A stretch of 14,188 bases of DNA, from positions 1 to 14,188 of the forward strand of contig CAKQBG010000048.1 in the NCBI GenBank assembly GCA_934216145.1, read 5' to 3'. Below the pieces are notes generated by a model. It worked only from the letters and a program-made list of their open reading frames with translations, searched no databases and was not told the origin of the DNA. This document shows positions 12,825-14,188 of the stretch, in pieces. The position numbers and the translations under genes were made by a program. This stretch comes from an uncultured Anaeroplasma sp. (GTDB lineage: Bacteria; Bacillota_I; Bacilli_A; Acholeplasmatales; Anaeroplasmataceae). Numbering within the stretch: the stretch's first letter is position 1; the number at the start of each line of letters is the position of its first letter.

Positions 12825-13918
12825 ATGATTATGAGTTTTGGGAAAAATATAATAAACAAGTTAAATGTAAAATTAAAAAATTGTGTCGTAGTAAATCGGA
12901 ACTGTATATAGATTTGCACATACATTCAAATTATAGTGCTGATGGAAAACAAAATTTAATGCAGATTTTAGAAAATGCTAAAGCTAAAAAATTTGATATT
13001 ATTGCTATAACTGACCATGATACATTAAATGTTTATGATGAATTGTATGAAATAGTTTCAAATGAACTTACTAATCCCATTATTATACCAGGAATTGAGT
13101 TTACTATAGATAATAGAGAATATGGAAATCAATGTCATTTATTGCAATTATTTATTAATCCAAAAGATCCAGTTATTATTAAAGATGTTTTAAAAAATTA
13201 TGAATCAATGTTTAATCGAAGTAAAATTCAATTTAAAAGATTAAAATCAAATTTAGCAGTGCAAGAAGTTTTAAAAAAATATAACATTCGTATTTCGTAT
13301 AATGAATATGAAAAATATCTTTCTAAAAATGATTATGTTCCTGAATATGATACATTATGTTTTTATTTAATTGATAAATTCAAAGAAAAAGGCGTAACTA
13401 CATTTGATATTCTAGCATTATTGGAAAAATATAATAAAGATGACTGTTATGAAGATAGAAGAAATTATAAAGAAAAGAGATATAAAAAATTAAGAGAAAA
13501 ATATGAATTGTCGGATATTAACAAATATAATTCTAGATTTTTGTTATCAATGCTTGCGGTTAGAGAAGTGGATGATGATTGGTGGCCAAATCCATCATGT
13601 GGAAGCTTATCTGTAAATTCTTATGGTCAATTAAAAATAGAAGAAATAAATGAAAAATATGATATTTATTTTGCACATCCTACTGAAAAAAATTTAGATG
13701 TAGTTAATAAAATTGTTAAAAGCAAAAAAAATATTAAAGGTTTAGAAATGAATATTAGAAATAGTTATGAAGATATTAATAATTTTTATAAAGTTTTGAC
13801 GGATAATGATTTAATAGAAGTAAAAGGGTCGGATAGTCATGATGCAACAATGCAATTTTATAAAGACATGAGTTATTTTAAAATTAATTCTTCTGAATTA
13901 GAAAAAATAATATATTAG
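12821..13918 (+). CDS. PHP-domain metal-dependent phosphoesterase with a long insert
   Basis: 365 aa, with GGAGG 6 nt before ATG. The PHP metal site is complete: DLHIHS (His33, His35), ITDHDT (Asp65, His66), PGIEFT (Glu93), CHLLQLF, YFAHP (His286) and GSDSHD (Asp338, His340). Between about residues 125 and 265 lies a lysine-rich, helical insertion not present in the roughly 290-residue YciV-type enzymes, ending at DDDWWPNPSCGSLS. A 28-residue basic, Cys-containing N-terminal extension precedes the domain. Family knowledge: PHP proteins use two or three metal ions to hydrolyse phosphate esters (histidinol-P, nucleotide 3',5'-bisphosphates, cyclic phosphates). It is translationally coupled to the phosphoketolase-like gene, so it probably removes a phosphate from an intermediate of this pathway (inference). 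Confidence 0.88.
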   Translation: MNDYEFWEKYNKQVKCKIKKLCRSKSELYIDLHIHSNYSADGKQNLMQILENAKAKKFDIIAITDHDTLNVYDELYEIVSNELTNPIIIPGIEFTIDNREYGNQCHLLQLFINPKDPVIIKDVLKNYESMFNRSKIQFKRLKSNLAVQEVLKKYNIRISYNEYEKYLSKNDYVPEYDTLCFYLIDKFKEKGVTTFDILALLEKYNKDDCYEDRRNYKEKRYKKLREKYELSDINKYNSRFLLSMLAVREVDDDWWPNPSCGSLSVNSYGQLKIEEINEKYDIYFAHPTEKNLDVVNKIVKSKKNIKGLEMNIRNSYEDINNFYKVLTDNDLIEVKGSDSHDATMQFYKDMSYFKINSSELEKIIY

Positions 13919-13942
13919 TACAGATTGATGGGGTCGTAAAAT

Positions 13943-14188
13943 ATGAGTAAAATCGATTTGCATTTGCATACAAATTTATCTGATGGTTTATTAAGTCCAG
14001 AAAATGTTATCATTTTAGCAAAGGAAAATGGATGTCAGACTATAGCTATAACTGATCATGAATTATGTGAAAATTATGAATTGCTTTCACAAAAGTATGA
14101 TATTAACATTATTTCTGGAATTGAATTTAACACTTCAATATCTAATTTACATTTACTAGGATATGGAATTATTGATTTTGATAAAATG
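13943..14188 (+). CDS. Second PHP-domain phosphoesterase, YciV-like, 5' part
   Basis: 82 codons are visible before the window ends. From the start the text is typical PHP: KIDLHLHTNLSDG (His-x-His), LAKENGCQTIAITDHE (Asp-His), ISGIEFN (Glu) and NLHLLGYG (His). Unlike its neighbour it has no N-terminal extension and tracks YciV/RNase AM-type enzymes closely. The ribosome site is poor (GATGGGG, about 12 nt before ATG); spacing to the previous stop is 24 nt, so it is most likely part of the same operon. Two adjacent PHP genes could be paralogues with successive or alternative phosphate substrates. Confidence 0.85.
   Translation, partial: MSKIDLHLHTNLSDGLLSPENVIILAKENGCQTIAITDHELCENYELLSQKYDINIISGIEFNTSISNLHLLGYGIIDFDKM

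Noticed and set aside
12698..12925. Minus-strand frame over the phosphoketolase/PHP junction
   Set aside because: Antisense shadow, Phe/Ile-rich as expected from the complement of A-rich coding DNA.
1..14188. CRISPR arrays, rRNA, tRNA or insertion-sequence ends
   Set aside because: No regularly spaced repeats, no rRNA or cloverleaf signatures and no transposase text were seen on either strand.

Overview
The window is AT-rich DNA (well under 35% G+C by eye) with strong AGGAGG-type ribosome binding sites, A-rich coding strands and U-tailed hairpin terminators. It reads in the standard bacterial code: TGA is a genuine stop in the LysR and phosphoketolase-like genes, and Trp is TGG. This fits a low-G+C Firmicute such as an uncultured gut Bacilli, Erysipelotrichia or Clostridia member. 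I cannot name the species from the sequence.

Region 1 (1-2072). The 3' part of an HtrA-type periplasmic/extracytoplasmic serine protease ends with an intrinsic terminator. A small coding-like remnant follows. Next comes a CPBP (Abi/CAAX-like) intramembrane protease gene, convergent with an unlisted 42-codon peptide gene on the minus strand. That peptide has a textbook double-glycine leader and looks like a bacteriocin or signalling peptide.

Region 2 (2073-8007). A 5.9-kb block is bounded by two 31-bp direct repeats with one mismatch, each made of two GGGAACAA units. It looks like an integrated island with defence-type cargo. It holds a 647-aa protein with a HEPN-like RX4H motif near its C terminus, a tyrosine integrase broken by one in-frame stop and missing its N terminus, the C-terminal half of an HNH_2 nuclease, a tightly coupled NUDIX hydrolase plus DUF3427/SRA-like-HNH endonuclease pair, and a four-helix membrane protein whose stop codon runs into the right repeat. 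The integrase and the HNH_2 gene are divergent and both lost their 5' ends at about position 5140, which suggests one deletion took both.

Region 3 (8008-8703). About 0.7 kb is largely non-coding. It has a G3C8 hairpin with a T8 tail, an extended -10 promoter and a possible 33-aa membrane peptide.

Region 4 (8704-14188). A LysR regulator is followed by an operon that runs off the right edge: a 28-codon leader or precursor ORF whose stop codon lies inside a terminator stem, a radical SAM protein with an unusual CX2CX2C motif, a short divergent phosphoketolase-like ThDP enzyme lacking several catalytic-pocket histidines of classical enzymes, and two PHP-domain metal phosphoesterases. Gene overlaps (19 nt, then ATGA) show tight coupling. 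I do not recognise this pathway. It and the NUDIX/HNH pair are the best candidates for undescribed biology here.
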